From: Ischnura elegans
Lineage: Eukaryota > Arthropoda > Insecta > Odonata > Coenagrionidae
Direction: 5' to 3'
Assembly: GCF_921293095.1 (NCBI RefSeq)
Contig: NC_060259.1
Location: 25,489,812-25,553,811, forward strand
DNA length: 64,000 nt
A program made the position numbers and the translations under genes. The notes under the pieces are model-generated. The model was not told where the DNA came from. It saw nothing but the letters and a program-made list of their open reading frames with translations, and did not search any database. Below, piece after piece: positions 22,414 to 34,742 of the stretch (position 1 is its first letter; each line of letters starts with the position of its first letter).

Positions 22414-22465
22414 AACTCTGAAGAGTAACTTCTTACACGTAACCGAGGGAGTTATTCTTCAGAGT
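22414..22465. repeat. Inverted repeat, 15 of 16 bp
   Basis: ACTCTGAAGAGTAACT (22414-22429) pairs with 22450-22465 across a 20-base loop. Function unknown; no U-run follows. Confidence 0.6.
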
Positions 22466-22469
22466 AAAA

Positions 22470-23150
22470 AAAGAAAAGAACGGTGTGTATAGCCCAATTC
22501 CATGGAGTATCAAGGCATTGATATTACTTACGGAATATAATGGAAGAAAAAAATCTCCACTTGAAGAGGTAAGGGCAGATAAAGATGGACTCAAGGAACA
22601 TCAGGGACCTGAATGAACTAGCTTTGGAAAGGGTCCTGCAGTATACCAATCGTAAGATTGCAAGATACAATGAAAAATACCTCAATTAATTTAATTTTAC
22701 TTTAAGTTATTTCATTGGCCCGAGTCCCAAATTGTTTCTCAAATACAAGTCCATCCAATATTCAATAGACCAACTGTTCTTTTCAAAAGGTAGTAATGAA
22801 ACCCGTGACGTTCGTTTATAAATTCCATTAATAAATTAAACAGACGCCTATTTTATTTAGATCCCTAAAATCCCATGCCATACTTCGTGCGGAGTAAAAT
22901 AAAACCTTTTGTACCTATGCGTTGGAAAATTTTAAATATTTAAGTCCAGAAGTCCAATCCTGTTATCAAGGCACGTTTTGATGGATCGAAGTCAACTCAC
23001 TCATCTAATTATTTTGCGCGATTACCGTGTTAGAATACTATGGTTTTCCATCGTGAGTCCTGTGAAGGGCACTCAATATAGTTCTACCCATTGTATTAGT
23101 AATCTAGAGAACTCTGACGTTAATAGGCATTCCAGACCGCCTGGAAATCT
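22470..23150. other. No gene recognised
   Basis: AT-rich. Nothing convincing before the SINE-like copy. Confidence 0.4.
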
Positions 23151-23173
23151 TCATGGTGATACACACTGGCAGT

Positions 23174-23485
23174 GGATCGGGGGTCCCAGGGCGGGCCCCG
23201 CGAGGATACAACTCGAGGACCGGGAACCAAGTCTGAGACTTATACGCCCGTGCCTCTCGAGAGGGGGAGGACAGAAAGGAAAAAGGAATGGAGGCATCGC
23301 CACGATGAGAGCCCGACGACGCCCCCAGGGGAAGGATAGGAAAGGAAGGGAGGGGACGAGGAGTCCCGCACCGTCACAAGGCGGGCGGGCCCTACTAACA
23401 GCGAAACCAAGCATACGCTATTAATATTCTAACGACCTTGGAGGATTATTCTATGAGGAAGAATAATCCAACGATCAAATCGTTA
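23174..23485 (+). mobile_element. GC-rich SINE-like element, copy 2, with 19-bp duplications
   Basis: 312 bases flanked by identical 19-base direct repeats (GGTGATACACACTGGCAGT at 23155-23173 and 23486-23504). These mark target-primed insertion. It starts GGATCGGGGGTCCC. The 3' end has two hairpins: GGATTATTCT/AGAATAATCC with loop ATGAGGA (23443-23469), then AACGAT/ATCGTT (23470-23484). There is no poly-A tail and no clear pol III A/B boxes, so it is not an ordinary tRNA SINE. The ATTCTATGA in the first hairpin recalls the 3' termini of CR1-clade LINEs, which may mobilise it (inference). The open frame spanning 22978-23424 is a by-product. Confidence 0.85.
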
Positions 23486-23504
23486 GGTGATACACACTGG
23501 CAGT

Positions 23505-24555
23505 AATTCAGTACGTTCCCGCAGCGTCGACATTTTCCGATTGCTTTGAAGCAAGTCCTGTTATCTGGACGAGTCGAGTCATCAGGGGCCACAATTATAA
23601 CTTATCCCATCCGACTCATTGCGGAGAGAATTTCCGCTTTTTCCACAAATATCAAAATGAAGCAAAGAATATTTACGCATCGCATGTTGCATCGTAGCAC
23701 ATCCATTCAACAATCACCCCAAGAATTCATGACACAATTGGAAAGAGGTTCGCCTAAACGCTATTCCCGGCTACTAGTGGAAAAATTCATAATTTTTGCA
23801 TAGTTTAAGGCATACCTGTAGGAATGGCCACAAATCCACATTACTCCCACGCAATATTGTTTTATTATTTGGTGGAAATACGTTCGACAGTTTCAGTGAA
23901 TACGAAGCCGAAAATATGGGTGGGGACTTCGTATTTCAAAAAATGTGCCCATTGCGAAATCACATTTCCTTCAATCACCTAATTTTTCAGAATCACCACA
24001 GTGAATAATCATCGCGTGCGAATATTTTTCAACTCATTAAGTATTACCCGTATTTGTCTCTACATTTTTTACTTATAATTATATTGTAGCAGTTTTATTG
24101 ATTAAGGGCCAAATTGCCGTGATTTCAGTGACTACGCACATATCATTGGGTCGAGGATGCTGTCTGCGTGGGAGGCGTCGGTCGATGTAAATTTTTTTTA
24201 AATTCAGGAGCACCACATAATTCCCACCATAGGACTTGAGAGCACCGCCTATTCACTGTCGCTGTCATGGTGATTGTTGTGCTAGTAGGTCGAGAGCGGC
24301 GAAGTCTTCTCCTTCATTGGTCTCTGTCTTGGCTCTCTCATTGCTCTCCATTGGCCCTCCGACAGTCCATTGCGGTACGTTTCCCGTGATAATTATGCTT
24401 GAAAAGGATACGTGGTCGAGACTTGAGAAAAGAATCCGTCGCATGGGTCACTCTTTGGCGAGCTCAATATTAATGCAATAATATAGGCAGCAAGTAAGAA
24501 AGGAAGTTACCCAGCATGATATTATGGCATCTATGAGGTTAACGGGAGATAATTG
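23505..24555. other. No gene recognised
   Basis: Short open frames (23546-23803 and 23796-24008 plus) lack domains and splice support. Confidence 0.4.
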
Positions 24556-24561
24556 GGGATC

Positions 24562-24860
24562 GAATTAATATGTTGGCTAGATTATTGGCTTCCCACTCCG
24601 TGGGCTCGGGTTCAGATCCCGCTGGTGACAGAGAACTTGCAGAGATTGCCCGATCCTTGATTGAATGTTGATTGAAAGGCATTTCAAGCGCAACATTCCG
24701 TCCATCAGATGGGATGGCCAGCCGTGGTCCCCATGGCGTCTTTCGTTAAGTGCAGGCTAATACCGACGCCGGGTTTTTCTCCACCCTTCCTTTCATACTT
24801 CCTAATGGTGAAAATGAACTTAGCTGCCAGTCGCCTCCTCCAAATGCCATACCACGGGAA
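24562..24860 (+). repeat. tRNA-derived SINE, copy 1
   Basis: The head has a tRNA-like A-box region (TGGCTAGATTATTGG) and an almost canonical B-box GGTTCAGATCC (24609-24619). The body shares with 50647-50960 and the minus-strand copy 36990-37233 the blocks AGCCGTGGTCCCC, CTTTCGTTAAG, GCAGGCTAAT and CCGACGCCGGGTTT. Pol III would transcribe it if intact. Confidence 0.82.
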
Positions 24861-27700
24861 AATTTTTATAGTTTTAAAGCGATAATAGAATTCAGCTTGT
24901 TGTCCCTCACCATAATAGATAGTTTTACTCAACGCAATGTAACGTAGATTATATTTTTGAATGATCTATTTTTGTCAATCCGAGTGGGGGTACCCCTGAT
25001 GTCTTTACTCCCAGAAACACAGTACTTTGTAATAGGGTGCTTAAAAAAGACTATTTCTTCTTCAGCCATTAAATTAGTGTCACACAATTCTCTCAAAATC
25101 TCCACAATATACTTCTCAAGAATGAATGTGACCCTTATTTCATAAAGCCACAATTAGGACAAGTGGAAATTTGCATTGCATTTTTCCCGGTAAGTGTTTT
25201 CCATCCACGGGCCTGATGTAATCAGTTAATGGGAAAATTCTTGAGTCATGTTAAATTGTTACTGATACAATACCTTGTGGAACAATTTTCAGGGAATTAT
25301 AACCATCATGGTAGTATATATTTTACGCACGTGATATCGTTAACGGATCAGGATCAAATGTGTAGGGAAGATAATTCTGAATTACTGAATTTCACTCAAT
25401 GGAATCTACAATTCAAAGCTCAAATATAATATATGGCCGTGGATTTAATTAAAATTTGACAAGAATCTTCTATTTACGATAGGCTTCTTGTCAAAGTTTA
25501 GATATAGGCGGCATTTTGGGAACCAATTTCTTAGAAACACCACACAGGAAGACACGACTGTCATTTGTGTCAATATAAGCGATCTTTCCAGGACCTTCGA
25601 TGCGTGTCATTCATATACTCAGAGCCAAGAATACGCTCTGCGGGTAATCGCCCACGCGGCAATGAAAATGAAGGGGAATCGCTTCTATTTGGAAGCCGGG
25701 TACCCCCTCATTTGACAAGATATATCTATGAAAGTTAGGAAGCAGGTACCTTCAGCATTAACCAGTCCCTCTGGAAAACGAGAAGAATGCCAACCTGACC
25801 TAAAATTATACGATCCATGACACTCTTTTTTAACACGAAAAATACTTCATGCTAAGGTATTTTTCCAGAAGTATTTTTTTTATAAACCAGATGAAAAGAT
25901 AATTCAGATGAAATTCAAGACAAAATATCACAGACACTATAAAATGGTTAGGCGGAATGGAAGTGGCTCATTGCCCGTGTATGCCAAATTATATTCAGTC
26001 CCACCGTGGGGAATCTCTGATAGGGGACAGTCAGAAAATATCCTTTTTAACGATATTCTATGATATCTTCAATACAAAGTTAAGCTTGAGGATCGGGAAT
26101 CATAGCAGCAGAGAAAGCGAGACTTAACGCCATTTATACTAAGTATTTCCTATCATTGTGACGACCATTATTACGCCAGTTAATTTAAAGGTTAATTGCG
26201 ACAAGAGTACTTGATAGTTTTTTCCATTAGCGTAGAAACTTAAATTTTTGATTGTGAGATAAGAGGTTGGAAAGGATTACAGAGTAGTAAGACGGGACAA
26301 ATATATGTGGTGCTATAGAAAAGGGACAGATATTTTACTGGAAATGAGTGGAAAGAAACGGATTTGTAATGACAATGAAATTAGTTTTCACGAATTTACA
26401 TCTGGCACGAACCATGAGCATGAATCACATAAGAGCTCAAAAATAATTACATGAGCGTTGAAAATCACCAATTCCAAGCAAAAAATATAACAAAGTGCAT
26501 AATGGGCTTTCTAATACTCAATACCCTTCGATCATATCCACTCGGGAGATGCGAAAAAAACGGGAAAACGGACAAAAAAACGGCAATTGCATTAAATTGC
26601 TAAGAAAATTTATACAAGTGAAAAAAGAAAGTTTCGTAATTGAAATCGCATCAACGATGGTGGTTTAAATGAAACTGCAATTTCTCAATTTAATACCAAA
26701 GTTATTATTTTATAACAATAGTAAACTAACATCCATTTTCCTTCCACGAAAATTATTGAAAATTGATCCGTCATAGAGAAGACCATTGTCTGCATTCTGT
26801 AACAAATAAATGAACATTTTAAGCCCATTTATTATAACACTGAATTGAAATTAAATAATTTAGAAACCGATTTATGACTAGCGTGAACCAATAATAATTA
26901 ATACTCACTCGTAATGAAAATATTCTAAGAATAGTGACGTGACTGGTAATTCATCAATAAAGCATTGCACAATTAAAGGTTTTAATATTTTCTTGAAATT
27001 GCTCTTAAATTATTGCTAGTAATTTTCTTAATTTTAATGCAGAGATGCCAATCATTTAAAAAGTATTAATAATTTAATAAATTCTTTTCTAGAAATATGA
27101 AGGATTACATTTTCAATTTTCATTGTAGAATTGATAGCAAGAATACAAGTGATATTGAGGAGCCCTTGAATTATAAAATTGCTATGGTAACGAATCATAA
27201 GGTCCCTAGGCTTGATGACGGAGATTTTTCCAAGGTTAATTAATGCTATCTACATAGCTTACTATTTTTAAATGCATTCCTGTAGACTTTCCTGAGATAA
27301 TATTCTACCAAGTGATAAATACAATCACCATTTTCACTCCAGTACTTCCGTGAACCGATTTACGTCACCTATTATCGAAGAAGGATCGTTTCCCGAGATT
27401 TCAGCCAGGCGACATTCCAAGCCCAGAAAACTTTCCAAAAACACCTTGGCCTCAGTTCTGATATTCTGGCGAGCCCGTTACGCATGCTCTTACTCCGAGC
27501 ACTTCCTAGAAGACTCTTGGATGTATTCCCCAGGCCCTAATCTTACCTCAGCTCAAAGATTTCGCAGCACTAAATAGGTGCCAAAAGTGAGAAGTGAAAT
27601 TCGGAGTGTAATGAGCACTTAACATTGATCAAAATCACGGAGTTGTGGTTCGTTAGAATGAGTGAGAGACGGAAACAGGTAAACGACTAATGAAGAGGGC
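24861..27700. other. No gene recognised
   Basis: AT-rich. Frames at 24957-25145, 25229-25429 and 25488-25715 show no domain. A minus-strand frame opposite the first covers the same DNA. No repeat termini. Confidence 0.4.
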
Positions 27701-27800
27701 CAACCACTCCCTCTTTACCGCTCGTATTTTGTCTTTTTCCGCATCGAATTATTGTTTGAAAGCTTGAGCTATCATTTTGAAAATTTCAGGGAATACACAC
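27700..27800 (+). repeat. Diverged repeat, relative of the TTAA element at 47827
   Basis: CCACTCCCTCTTTACCGCTC followed about 45 bases later by TTGAAAGCTTGAGCTATCAT parallels the left part of 47827-48145 (CACTCCCGCTC .. TAAAACTTGCGCTATCAT). Boundaries not visible. Confidence 0.45.
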
Positions 27801-28489
27801 TATACTTTTTTTCAAAAATTTCGAGTATCTGTAATAAAAAACTATACATCCGATACGATACGGAGGTTTCATTTTCAAATTTGAGAAAAAAATACATTGG
27901 GCAATAATTACATGGGTGGACCGGATAAACATAACGGCAAAAAGCGGTGCTTGGAATATTGGAAGATGCAAGTGACTTAGAATGGCAGGGAAGAATAATG
28001 CCGTATTCAAGTCGTCCTTTTGAGGGAAAAATCTAAATTATTACTAATATTCCGTGAAATTCTACCTCAAATACTGTCACATTAGTTAATGCATCAAAAT
28101 AAAAGAGTATTGCAATATTCGAGTAGCTCATGAGGATGAGCTGCAGCCACAATGTAGCGATCAAGTCCCCCTTTAGTGGAAAAAGGAGCAAATTTATTCT
28201 CACCTTCGATGTAATACTAGCTGAAAAACGGTCACTTTCGGTAAAACATCAGAATTAAAATAAAGAATCGACGATGAGATGCCATCGACCGCTTTCATAC
28301 GATGATGAGTAGAGATAAAATCCAGAACTGGAAAACAGCACCACATTCGGAGGGGAAGAGCTTTGAAAAACCTCTGAGAGAAGCGCAAACCTTCGCAGGT
28401 TTGGGTCATCGGTCATTTCCGGGCACGGAAAATTAAATCCATGCCCAGGGATATTTGGGGTGTAAAATCTTTCGACCTATACCAAACAG

Positions 28490-28570
28490 CAGCACGTAAG
28501 ACTCGCTTGAAACTTCAGCTATCATCTTGAAGCTTTCGGGATACATACGGTGGATCCTCATGAATAGCCA
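28490..28570 (+). repeat. Diverged repeat, same family
   Basis: CGCTTGAAACTTCAGCTATC followed by ATCTTGAAGCTTTCGGG parallels 27755-27795 and 47875-47915. No ends seen. Confidence 0.45.
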
Positions 28571-28920
28571 GTATCTCAAATGTTAAACTTTTTCGTCTGA
28601 GAAAATTCTGCGGTAAATTTTTAAAATATGTGATATTGACAAATGATTAAAATGGTTTACTCTACCATATAGTAATATTATCATCACTATATAATATCTC
28701 TATGCACATGAAAATTTGAGACACAGGCCAATGCTGACAAAGGACTATTGCACTCTGAAATTTTTAAGATAATAACGTTAGTTATTCATATTGAAAATTG
28801 ACCGGTTAAGAAGGAGAGAAGCGTCTTTCAAGGAAGCGTCACTATGGCGTGAGAAATAAGAGAGATTCATTTGGATAACTTCATTCAAGACCAGTGATGT
28901 AATCTTTTAGCTATTGTCAC

Positions 28921-29240
28921 CAATTCTCAGCGCGCGCGAAGCAAACCATGCTGCACTTGAGTACAGCAGTAGTCCATGGATTGTTATTATTCCTGAGGCG
29001 GCCTGTTGTACGGTGTTCACGTCTCGTCTTAGCGCACGGAATGCTTTTTCCCCTCTCGCCGGCCGACGCTATTACACTCGCGCGGCTTTGCGGTGGAAAT
29101 AGTCAGCCGGGTGACGAAAGAATCTTTTCTCGCTGGTCGGAGGTTATCACTGTCAGGGAGACCCATGGGGCACACCCGATCGTAGAGTCGGTCGTTAGGG
29201 CAGTCCGCCTGGTGACCTGCTGGTGTAATGGGTCATATAA
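28921..29240. other. CpG-rich block, possible promoter or exon
   Basis: It starts GCGCGCGCG and is CpG-dense for about 300 bases inside AT-rich DNA. A plus frame of 129 codons (28948-29337) begins with a hydrophobic run, but no domain, donor or TATA box fixes an assignment. A minus frame covers the same DNA. Confidence 0.3.
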
Positions 29241-29499
29241 TAGCCTTATTACCAGAGAGAGAAGCGTCTCAATGCTCGCGAAGACGTCACACAAAATTAT
29301 GCAACAGCTCGGAAGGTGTACGAAAAACTGTGTTTGATTGGGGTTCCCAGACGTACGAACATTACAATAGATCCAGTCGGCCACCGAGTTTGCTGCCACC
29401 CACCAGTCATTCAAACGTGTTTGCAAAGGTCGCCACTTGCGACGGTAGAACGAACCGAATTTTAAGGGGAAATAAACTATAATTAAGGTTGTCACCCGA

Positions 29500-32199
29500 A
29501 CTTTAACTTAAATGTTTTTTTTTCAATTCTGTTCTATCATTTAAAAATTTGCAAACAACATACTTAAAATTCGATGATCCCACCGCGATTCAATTGTAAA
29601 TTAAACCATCTCTAGTGCCGGAATAAAACACTGAATTTCTACGGATGAAAATAGGAAAAAGGAACTATCAAAACATGTGGAAATACCTCACAACACAGTT
29701 ATAAAAAGTGACACTGCACCAGACACACCGACCCTTATACACATATCGCCATAGCCTAGTTGCAATGAGTGATTAACTTTTGCTTTTTGAAAAATCACGT
29801 AAATTATTAAGATTCATTGGTAAGGGCTTCATTTTAATCCACAGTGTGAGTAATAATCTCAACTCAAATGGCCACTGAAGCCTTCTAAAGCAAAAACCTT
29901 TTATTAAAATTAAATTTTTTAAATGTAAATGAAAGGACCCCTGAAACCCTCTTTAAATATTTTCTCAAAGCGTTTCCTAAGGTAATAAAATATCTAGTCA
30001 GCTTTTTTTCTTTTTGAGTCGCATATGATAAGTTACATACATCTCCATATGAACTAAAAAATTATTGGAGACAAAATATGGTGGCAATGCGATTGTTAAA
30101 TTATTAGCAAGATTTTAGGAACGTAATTCATTATTTATTGCATCAGATATATTAATTTTCACTGGATATGACGATTTCGTGGATTATTTTTTTCCTAATA
30201 ATTCAATTTTTACCTTGAAAATTTTTACATGTTTTTATCTTCTGAAACTTCCACTACAAATTAAAATTCATAGCATATAAATAGATGAGACGAATTACGT
30301 GAAAATAATTCACGATTACGAGAATGAGTGAAATTACGCTTGTGAAAACTTCGGATAAAAATATTTTAACTTTTACAGAACTGAATTTATACCCTCAGAG
30401 ACTCCATTCCTCCCAAAACTGGTTGTATCAGGAATAGAGATTGAATCATCCTGAACATAAATATAAACGTTCCTAAACTATTACAAACGATGCTTTTATA
30501 AAATGTAAGGTATGATGTGGTCCATTTAATTAGTCTAACGATTTATCAGGACACCTAATTAAATAAATGAGCTGTACCCCTTTCTATATTCAGCAAACCG
30601 TTCTCATTGAATGCAGGTGTTTGCAAGCCGCGACGGTGGAAGCGAAAATCCCACTTGAGCTACATCCAAAATGTATGTATGACACCATGCAAACACTGAT
30701 GAACGAAGAATTTTCCACCTAATGAATTCCAGAGACCGAAAAAAATACGATACTTAATAGCCTCCTGATGATGAAGCGAGGGTGCTTCCACCAGCCAAAC
30801 ATCAGTGTGGAAAATGTAAACAATCGTGGAAAATGGAAAAGTTTCCTATGTTTCATCGTGAAGAATACGTATAAAAATTTATTCCAAAATAAACCATTCT
30901 CCAGGTCTGTATAGACACATAAGCATCCGCTTCTTCTTTGTTATTTTCATTACTGCCAATAAAACGGTAATTATTAATCTATTCGTAGTGCTCAGAATTA
31001 GCAAAAATGTTTGGCCTCCGAAGAATAAGAAATGAGAGCTTTGAAATCAGAACTACATCTGTGCAGCTTGCTAGAGCAGAAATATTCTTAGACCGAGGAA
31101 AAAGCTATGAACATTAATTATACGCTTATAGCACACATAGATGAAGGCATTCCGTATATCATTGAATAAAAAACATTTCTGATCTATTAAAATCCTTCAA
31201 TGTTTCAAAGAAAATGACAGGTATTGAAAACATGTACTTCCTACATGATATCAATTCTATCCTAAATTTCAATGTAATTGATTTTCCCGTGTACCCTGGT
31301 GAGATCAATTGAAAATGTTGACCTAAATAGACGTTTCTCTTGCAAAAGATGTACATCCTATGTTCAATGATCTAATTTTGATCTTAGGTAGTAAGGAAGG
31401 TAAACCACCGCTTCGTAAAATATTGCTAACAAATCCCTTCCTCCAGCGCGTTTGCGGTAAGAAAATTATCGTCGCAGAATAAGTAATAAATGCAATAGAA
31501 GGCGAAAACTCTGAATTTAAATAAAAAATAAGCGAATAAAACGTAAAATTATTTCCTAACACTGTTTAACGTCAGCGGATTAACTTTGTGGAACCACGAA
31601 GCAGGAAAACAGGAAATGAAAATTCACTTCGTCCATTCCACACTAATACTTTTTCCCCTACCATGGTACAGACAATGCCAGGCTATCATACAGGCACCTA
31701 GATAATGGCATAGTATTTTGGTGCTTTGATAATTGTATACCATTGTTGAAACCATGGTCGTGAATTAAGTACAAGCGTGGAATGCAAAGATTGGATTTTC
31801 ATTTCATTATTCTTCAACTCAAAGACGTAAGGATAAGTACCATGAGGGACGGTCTGGCCAGGTCGGCTGGTCGGCGATCGTAGAGGGTCCCGAGCTTTGG
31901 GGGCCCTCACAACACTCACCTCTATCGTGAAGCGTACATGAAAAGTGTAATAAAAAAGACTTAGATTACTTGAACAAAGTTTATTTCCATGAAATTCTAC
32001 GTTTTTTAAATTTTCTTTATTTAAAATACACCCGTAGTAAATAGATCATATAAAAAATAAAGTAAGGGTGTCAGAAGAATAAAGAGAACCTGATATTTTT
32101 TGAAAGGGTTATTCGTAAATGTTATTTCAGAGGTTTTTTAGATATCAGCGCAGTTCCAAGGTATAATAATCGATAATAGAACCATTACACATCATTATA
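29500..32199. other. No gene recognised
   Basis: AT-rich DNA with no coding signal or repeat ends noticed. Confidence 0.4.
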
Positions 32200-32233
32200 C
32201 GTAGCTTATAATATTTAAATATTATAAGCTACG
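32200..32233. repeat. Perfect 34-bp palindrome
   Basis: Each 17-base half is the exact inverse of the other (CGTAGCTTATAATATTT and its complement), with no spacer. Confidence 0.95.
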
Positions 32234-32579
32234 CAATTCACTTTTCACAACATTTTTTCTTACGAAATTGCTATCTTTATTAATTTTTATCTAGTTGTTA
32301 AGAGCCATAATAGCGTCAAAATCCATTTCCGGGTATGCAGTTTCCTAAAATTTTCCGGGGAAGGACCCCAAATCCGCTGGTAATGAGGGCCCCTTTATGA
32401 GCCGTGGACGAGGGACCCCAATCACCCAATCATCGATTAGGTACGACTGAAATTTGAATGGCAACCGAAAGATGAAAACATTTAACTATAAATGGCTATA
32501 CTAAACTGAATAAAATGAGGAAAGCGTTCCCAAAAGTGAGCATGTAAGGCATCAATGAACTTCACTAAACACTTTCTGA

Positions 32580-32720
32580 TTACCTCTCGGCCCGATTCGC
32601 TGCACGGCTGGTGCATCTATTTCTGAGCAGCCTCCTCCGCCCAGTGGGGCAGCCGAGGGCTATTACGGCGAGGGAGCTCGCATCTGATGTGCGAGTGATG
32701 CGATGACATTGACATAATGA
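32580..32720. other. Short GC/CpG-rich patch
   Basis: GC-rich stretch with CCTCCTCCGCCCAGTGGGG in AT-rich DNA. No promoter elements or frame can be assigned. Confidence 0.25.
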
Positions 32721-33420
32721 CCTTCCTTTAAGAACACCCGATAACAACCGCTACGCCGCCTCCACTGTTTTCACTCCTTTTCGACCTATATTGCCAATAA
32801 TGTACTTCTAATTCGTTGATAAAGAAGCATGATGACGAGGCAGAACGAGAGTCAATGTTGGTCTTAGAGCTTCAATGAGTTTTAAAAACCCAAGAAAAGG
32901 ATAACCACGCTCGTAGCCATTATTCACGTACACAATGCATATTGAAGTCATTCCAAGTGAATTCAACACGCTACTAAACCTAAGGCTCAACAATTATTTA
33001 AAATTTTGCATAACTAGCGGTAATTACGGAGAAAATATCAATTTTTCGAGTTTTACAGCAATCGGCAAGAAAGTTACGGGGCAATAGATTGTCTATAGAT
33101 GAACGCATATCACTCTATTTTTTGGGTTGAAAAACTTTTTTATGCTGAACTGACCTGGAATATGGTCCAAGACATTTTCATGGACGATTTCATTAGGTGC
33201 TTACTATCGATAACAGCAATATTTTAATCTGAATTCAGGAGGAAGGAATGATGCTTTCGATACAAAGGGATATCGATCGTCGGGAATACTGCAATTAAAG
33301 ATTTTTTGGGAAAAATTTAGGACTGAAAGTGATTGGAGGACTACAAATCGCTTAGCCAACATCACTAATAAAATTGGCATAAATAATTAAAAAAAATAGC
33401 ATTCTCTTTCCGCGCTCGCC

Positions 33421-33498
33421 ATATTAAAGGTACTGCGAAGCAAAATCTTATCCACAGTGCCGTAGCAGGCGAACAGGCGATCTGTTAAGTCAGTCATT
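33421..33498 (+). promoter_or_regulatory. Candidate promoter and 5' leader of the small gene
   Basis: CATATTAAAGG (TATA-like) at 33420-33430, CpG-bearing DNA before it, and an initiator-like TCAGTCATT directly before the ATG at 33499. Confidence 0.35.
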
Positions 33499-33684
33499 AT
33501 GGCGATAGACAAAGCCGTTCACCTGTTTGTCGGCACGGACGATCGTGAAAGTCTGAATGGGTCAAGATTGAAATTAAAGGATAATGGACCAGTACATTAC
33601 TTACGAGCTATCTCGTCTAAGATATTTTCGTGTATGAATCAACGAATACAAGAATTTACCACCAAAATCAATCAAATTCACTAA
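33499..33684 (+). CDS. Candidate small single-exon gene, 61 residues, unrecognised
   Basis: ATG at 33499 lies in the fair context CATTATGGCG and the frame runs to TAA at 33682-33684. The protein begins MAIDKAVHLFVGTDDRESL. It has a central KLKDNGPVHYLRAISSKIF and a polar helical end (QRIQEFTTKINQIH). Balanced amino-acid use and varied codons look coding, unlike nearby chance frames. No signal peptide or membrane segment. No downstream AATAAA is close, so it may be a first exon read past its donor, although no consensus GTAAGT/GTGAGT is visible inside. It loosely recalls small KEOPS-type subunits (GON7) in size and layout. That is a guess, not an assignment. Confidence 0.45.
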   Translation: MAIDKAVHLFVGTDDRESLNGSRLKLKDNGPVHYLRAISSKIFSCMNQRIQEFTTKINQIH

Positions 33685-33699
33685 CTCATTTTTAACTGC

Positions 33700-34735
33700 G
33701 TGGTAATCATCTCTTCCGTTACATAACAAAGGTTATAATAAGATGATAACTAGTTATTTACGCCTGATGATTATTCATAGAAACCCGGATTGCTTTATTT
33801 AAAAAAGAAGTGGTAAAAGTAATAGATATCAAACCAAGAAACCTTATGGACCAAGGCGGATGCGAATGGTGGATGCACCAAATGATTGTATTCCAGGATT
33901 GGCTGAGGTGGAATCCTTGGCCTCGGTTAAAACTTTTTATTTTCACAGCCGGATCTCGATTGCTTCTTTCAACACCCCAGGAAGAGTCTCTTCATATATT
34001 CCTAATATGGATGGTAATATATTAAATGTTTGTAGTTTCACGCACAAGATATGATAATATATGAAAAATTTTCGTACGAAAACCTGAGTTGAGAGCTCCT
34101 AAAATATATTATTAAAGGCACGTTGGGATTTTTCATATTCATCAAATTTAACCTACTCTGATGTTTCTTGCATGATACTGCCGCGTCATTGAAAAACATA
34201 GTAATAATTCATAGTAATATCATGATATTATTGCATTTTCAATCAGGGTATAGGAAAATTTTAATTCAAATTTTTGTATACCTCATCCCTCTAATTATTA
34301 CTATTAATTAAGAGCTAAAATGCAGTTGTAAGCGACGAATCGGTCAACAAAGCGTCAAAAGTGATATTGTATTCAGAGAATTATTCCGTGGATTTTAGAA
34401 ATGCTCGCTACTCAATTCAAGTTAAGAAACCTTATTTAATTTACATCCAGTAGTAAAAAACACACTCTTTTAGCGTAGTATTAACGCAGAAAATAATGCT
34501 ACAAAAATCGACGAATCATTAGAAAAAGTCACCCGGGCTACTTTGCATCGCGATAATTTTTGGGGGTGTCCACAGACTTCCTCCGGGACTTGAGCCCCCT
34601 CATTTTCACCGAAGTTTCACAATAAATCGCGTAGAGAACAAAGCTGTTCCAGTTTCTCGGGAATAGGAAATTATTTAAGGGGCAAGCTAAGCAAAAAAAA
34701 TTAACCATGGCGGCGGGAACCCTAGCACTGTGAAT
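33700..34735. other. No gene recognised
   Basis: AT-rich DNA. The frames at 33758-34054 overlap on both strands and show no domains. Confidence 0.4.
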
Positions 34736-34742
34736 TAAACCT

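Noticed and set aside
22978-23424. 148-codon plus-strand frame
   Set aside because: It crosses the target duplication and the body of a SINE-like insertion, so its second half is transposon sequence.
24600-24625. Possible tRNA gene at a good B-box
   Set aside because: No closing acceptor stem or anticodon arm; belongs to a SINE with two more copies.
28948-29337. 129-codon frame with hydrophobic start, possible signal peptide
   Set aside because: Basic residues interrupt the hydrophobic run, an antisense frame is equally long, and CpG-rich sequence favours open frames. Only the CpG block is reported.
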